Below are positions 5,511 to 7,512 of a stretch of 7,512 bases of DNA, one piece after another (within the stretch, counting starts at the first letter, position 1; each line of letters opens with the position of its first letter). The position numbers and the translations under genes are program-made. The DNA is from RGIG5952 sp045627605. Its GTDB lineage: Bacteria; Verrucomicrobiota; Kiritimatiellia; RFP12; JAAYLN01. The notes below the pieces were generated by a model. The model ran no database searches, was not told the origin of the DNA, and saw only the letters and a list, made by a program, of their open reading frames with translations. The stretch is taken from positions 1 to 7,512 of the forward strand of contig JAZQOA010000091.1 in assembly GCA_045627605.1 (NCBI GenBank). The letters run 5' to 3'.

Positions 5511-7512
5511 AACTTTCGGAAAGCTCCAGCGAATTATCGGGCTTCAGGGTGTAGCGGCGGACGCGGCGGGAGCCGCCGTCGCCTTCGAGCGTGAACTCGA
5601 CACCGACATTTTCGAGGTCGTGGAAGGTCTTGCCCTTCCAGCGGGAGGCCGCATCCTTCACCGCCTCGTAATGCGAGCGGAAGTCGCTGACGCCTTCGAC
5701 GACCTCGACGGCCCCCCAGTCGCTGAGGCGGACGACGCGACCGCCCTTGCCCGTGAGCGTGAAAAGCAGGCCCCAGGCGGGATCGCCGGGCTTGTTCCAG
5801 GCGAAGTACTCCGTCGCCATTCCGCGCGGGGCGTGCGGCCGCTCCCCGCGCCGCATGACAAAGGAATCGACGACGCCGACTTTCGAGCCGTCGGCATTGA
5901 AGGCGTGGAGCTTCCATTCGGCGACGTCGCCGCGCACTTCGAGCGTCGCGTAGCCGGGGATCAGCCCCTGGCTCACGGGTGCGGCGGGACCGAGGACGCC
6001 GCGCTCGCCCTCCTTCTGGAAGCGCCAGGAGGCGGCAAGATCCTTGTGGCCGCCCACGACCGTCTCGTCGCCGAACCAGTTGACGAGGCCGCCCTGGTGC
6101 CAGAAGTAGCCCATGCAGCCGTTGACGACCTGGAGGAGGCCGCCGCGGACGATCCGCTCGTAGCCGTGGTGGTCGCCCGAGAAGACGGCGTCGACGCCGT
6201 ATTTCTCGTAGAGCGGCAACAGGTTGCGGTTGCAGTTGCCGAAGGCCTCCTCGTAAACCGCGACGTGCTGGAAGGCGAAGACGAACTTCGCGCGGCGCGC
6301 GGCCTCGGAGGAGAGCGTCCGCTCGACGAATTCCACCAATTCGGGCCGGGCGGGAGTCTTGTCGTTGCCGACCTCGATGTCGTCTATGCAGAGGAAGAGG
6401 CAGTTGTTCTTCACGAAGGCGAAGCTCCCCTTCGACGGGTTCTCGACGAAAAAGTGGTTTTCGGGGTGGATTGAGTCGTGGTTGCCGAAGGCGATGTAGA
6501 AGGGCATCACGCGCCCGATTGTGCCGCATGTGCGCTCCAGATAGAGCGGGCGCAACTCCTTGGCATAGTCGCCGACATCCGCCATGTCGCCGGTTGAGAC
6601 GGCGAAGTCGCACTTCTCGGCGATCATGTCGCGGAACATCATCTCGCCGCAGCGGAAGGGGTCGTCCTCCCAGTCGAACCACAGGGACGGGCCGTTCATG
6701 CTTCCGCATTGGAAGTCGCTCCAAATCGCGCACTTGAAGTCGTCTTCGCAGTCCTTCCAGAGGTGGACTTCGCCGGGGAAATCCCCGCAGGAAAGATCGT
6801 ACTTCACGACCGATCCCGGCGCACAGTCCGTCACGCGCGCAACGGCGAAAAAGGTGCCGGAAAAGTCCGCCAGGCGGTATTCGAATGGAATTTCGCGCAC
6901 ACCGTCGACGACGAGACGCAGCGAGGGTTCGGCGCGTGAGGTCTCAAGACAGATGGAAAAGGCGTCCGTCCCCACGTTCTGCTGGAAAGGCGCTGTCAGC
7001 ACGAGTTCCGTTTCGGGGTTCCAGTCGTCGAAGACGAGGAGGCGGGGGTCGATTCCCGAAACCACGGCGCGACCGTCGGCGAGAGCGAGGGAGAAGGAAC
7101 CGCGCAAGGCGGCGATTTCAAGCCGTTCGCCCCCGCCAACGAAGGTCACGCGGCGCACGGCCTTCAGTTCGCGGATGGCGCACCGCCGCGCGCGCCAAAG
7201 GCCGGCGAAACCGATGTCGTCCCCCACCCCTTCGCCAAGCCATTCGATTTCGGAGAGGAACGGGACGGGCGAGAAGGAGGTGCCGTCCGCGACATCAACG
7301 CGCCGCGAAAAGAGCGGCTCGCCCTTGCGGCGCATCGGCTGGATGCGGGGAACCGGCGGGTAGAGCCCCTGCCGGTAGTCGGCGGGGAATTGGGTGAGGC
7401 AAGGGACGCCGGCGGCGTCGCGCACCTCGACATTGAGGTGGCGCTCGCCCCAGGTCGCAGGGGAGACGTTGGGCCTGGCGCGACCAGACCAGGCGGGCAG
7501 GACGACGGTGCA
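5503..7512 (-). CDS. Calcineurin-like metallophosphoesterase, purple-acid-phosphatase-like (5' end beyond right edge)
   Basis: The frame is open to the right edge, giving 669 residues of a longer protein; the GTG at 7425 is merely an internal codon. Numbering from the first codon in the window, about 1-250 is a beta-rich N-terminal region, and 255-470 is a metallophosphoesterase domain with a binuclear metal site. Motifs in order: IWSDFQ (D266), STGDMAD (D309 and D312), FGNHDS (343-347), FAFQHVAV (H416) and SGDHHGYERI (446-455). The GNHD and the H-x-GYER-like ending recall purple acid phosphatases. Two positions depart from the standard: Gln in place of His in the first DxH motif and GDHH in place of GHxH. 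About 530-669 is a C-terminal extension I do not recognise. A signal peptide, if any, would be outside the window, so location (periplasm or surface is usual for relatives) and substrate are unknown. The gene ends inside the recD2 promoter. Confidence 0.85.
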   Translation of the reverse strand, partial: CTVVLPAWSGRARPNVSPATWGERHLNVEVRDAAGVPCLTQFPADYRQGLYPPVPRIQPMRRKGEPLFSRRVDVADGTSFSPVPFLSEIEWLGEGVGDDIGFAGLWRARRCAIRELKAVRRVTFVGGGERLEIAALRGSFSLALADGRAVVSGIDPRLLVFDDWNPETELVLTAPFQQNVGTDAFSICLETSRAEPSLRLVVDGVREIPFEYRLADFSGTFFAVARVTDCAPGSVVKYDLSCGDFPGEVHLWKDCEDDFKCAIWSDFQCGSMNGPSLWFDWEDDPFRCGEMMFRDMIAEKCDFAVSTGDMADVGDYAKELRPLYLERTCGTIGRVMPFYIAFGNHDSIHPENHFFVENPSKGSFAFVKNNCLFLCIDDIEVGNDKTPARPELVEFVERTLSSEAARRAKFVFAFQHVAVYEEAFGNCNRNLLPLYEKYGVDAVFSGDHHGYERIVRGGLLQVVNGCMGYFWHQGGLVNWFGDETVVGGHKDLAASWRFQKEGERGVLGPAAPVSQGLIPGYATLEVRGDVAEWKLHAFNADGSKVGVVDSFVMRRGERPHAPRGMATEYFAWNKPGDPAWGLLFTLTGKGGRVVRLSDWGAVEVVEGVSDFRSHYEAVKDAASRWKGKTFHDLENVGVEFTLEGDGGSRRVRRYTLKPDNSLELSESLV

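Noticed and set aside
3290..5554. 754-codon plus-strand ORF opposite recD2
   Set aside because: Acid-rich, low-complexity translation with no recognisable domain; it mirrors recD2, which has every helicase motif. High GC at third codon positions keeps the antisense frame open.
5464..7363. Plus-strand ORFs opposite the phosphoesterase (5464-6474, 6584-7363, 6885-7397)
   Set aside because: Arg/Ser- or Ala/Asp-rich shadow translations; the minus-strand frame contains the conserved phosphoesterase motifs.
7423..7425. GTG as the start of the phosphoesterase
   Set aside because: The frame continues without a stop for 29 codons to the window edge, and that translation looks like ordinary protein (LNVEVRDAAGVPCLTQFP runs across the GTG).

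Overview
The window is compact, GC-rich bacterial DNA with six genes, all on the minus strand. In transcription order (right to left) they are: a calcineurin-like metallophosphoesterase whose 5' end lies beyond the right edge, the helicase RecD2, a REP-associated tyrosine transposase (RAYT)-like HUH protein with an extra C-terminal domain, a flavin reductase-rubredoxin fusion (Hrb type), a cation diffusion facilitator (CDF) metal exporter, and the start of a Gfo/Idh/MocA oxidoreductase that runs off the left edge. The long plus-strand ORFs are antisense shadows. No stretch above 300 bases lacks a gene; the largest gap is 46 bases.

The organism is probably an anaerobe, because the flavin reductase-rubredoxin protein is typical of anaerobic bacteria. 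The RAYT-like protein with its extra domain brings to mind Verrucomicrobiota/Kiritimatiellota/Lentisphaerota or Bacteroidota gut and sediment lineages. This placement is from memory and weak.

Layout: the phosphoesterase (5503-7512) ends inside an extended -10 box that probably drives recD2 (3347-5491). The RAYT-like gene (2089-3336) starts 10 bases after the recD2 stop and is probably co-transcribed and translationally coupled with it. Its stop codon lies next to a perfect -10 box, part of a strong sigma-70-type promoter for the next unit: Hrb (1456-2064), CDF (335-1438, 17 bases later) and the oxidoreductase (from 288 leftward, 46 bases later), each with a Shine-Dalgarno sequence. The second operon looks like a redox and metal homeostasis unit; the first pairs a DNA-repair helicase with a domesticated-looking single-strand DNA transposase relative.

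The most unusual feature is a run of five inverted repeats packed into 110 bases (2846-2955) inside the RAYT-like coding frame. Two of them are inverted, covarying copies of one GCAA/TTGC-loop hairpin flanking a central 8-bp-arm palindrome. This resembles the REP/BIME hairpins that RAYT proteins are known to act on, here carried in frame within the gene of the candidate enzyme.
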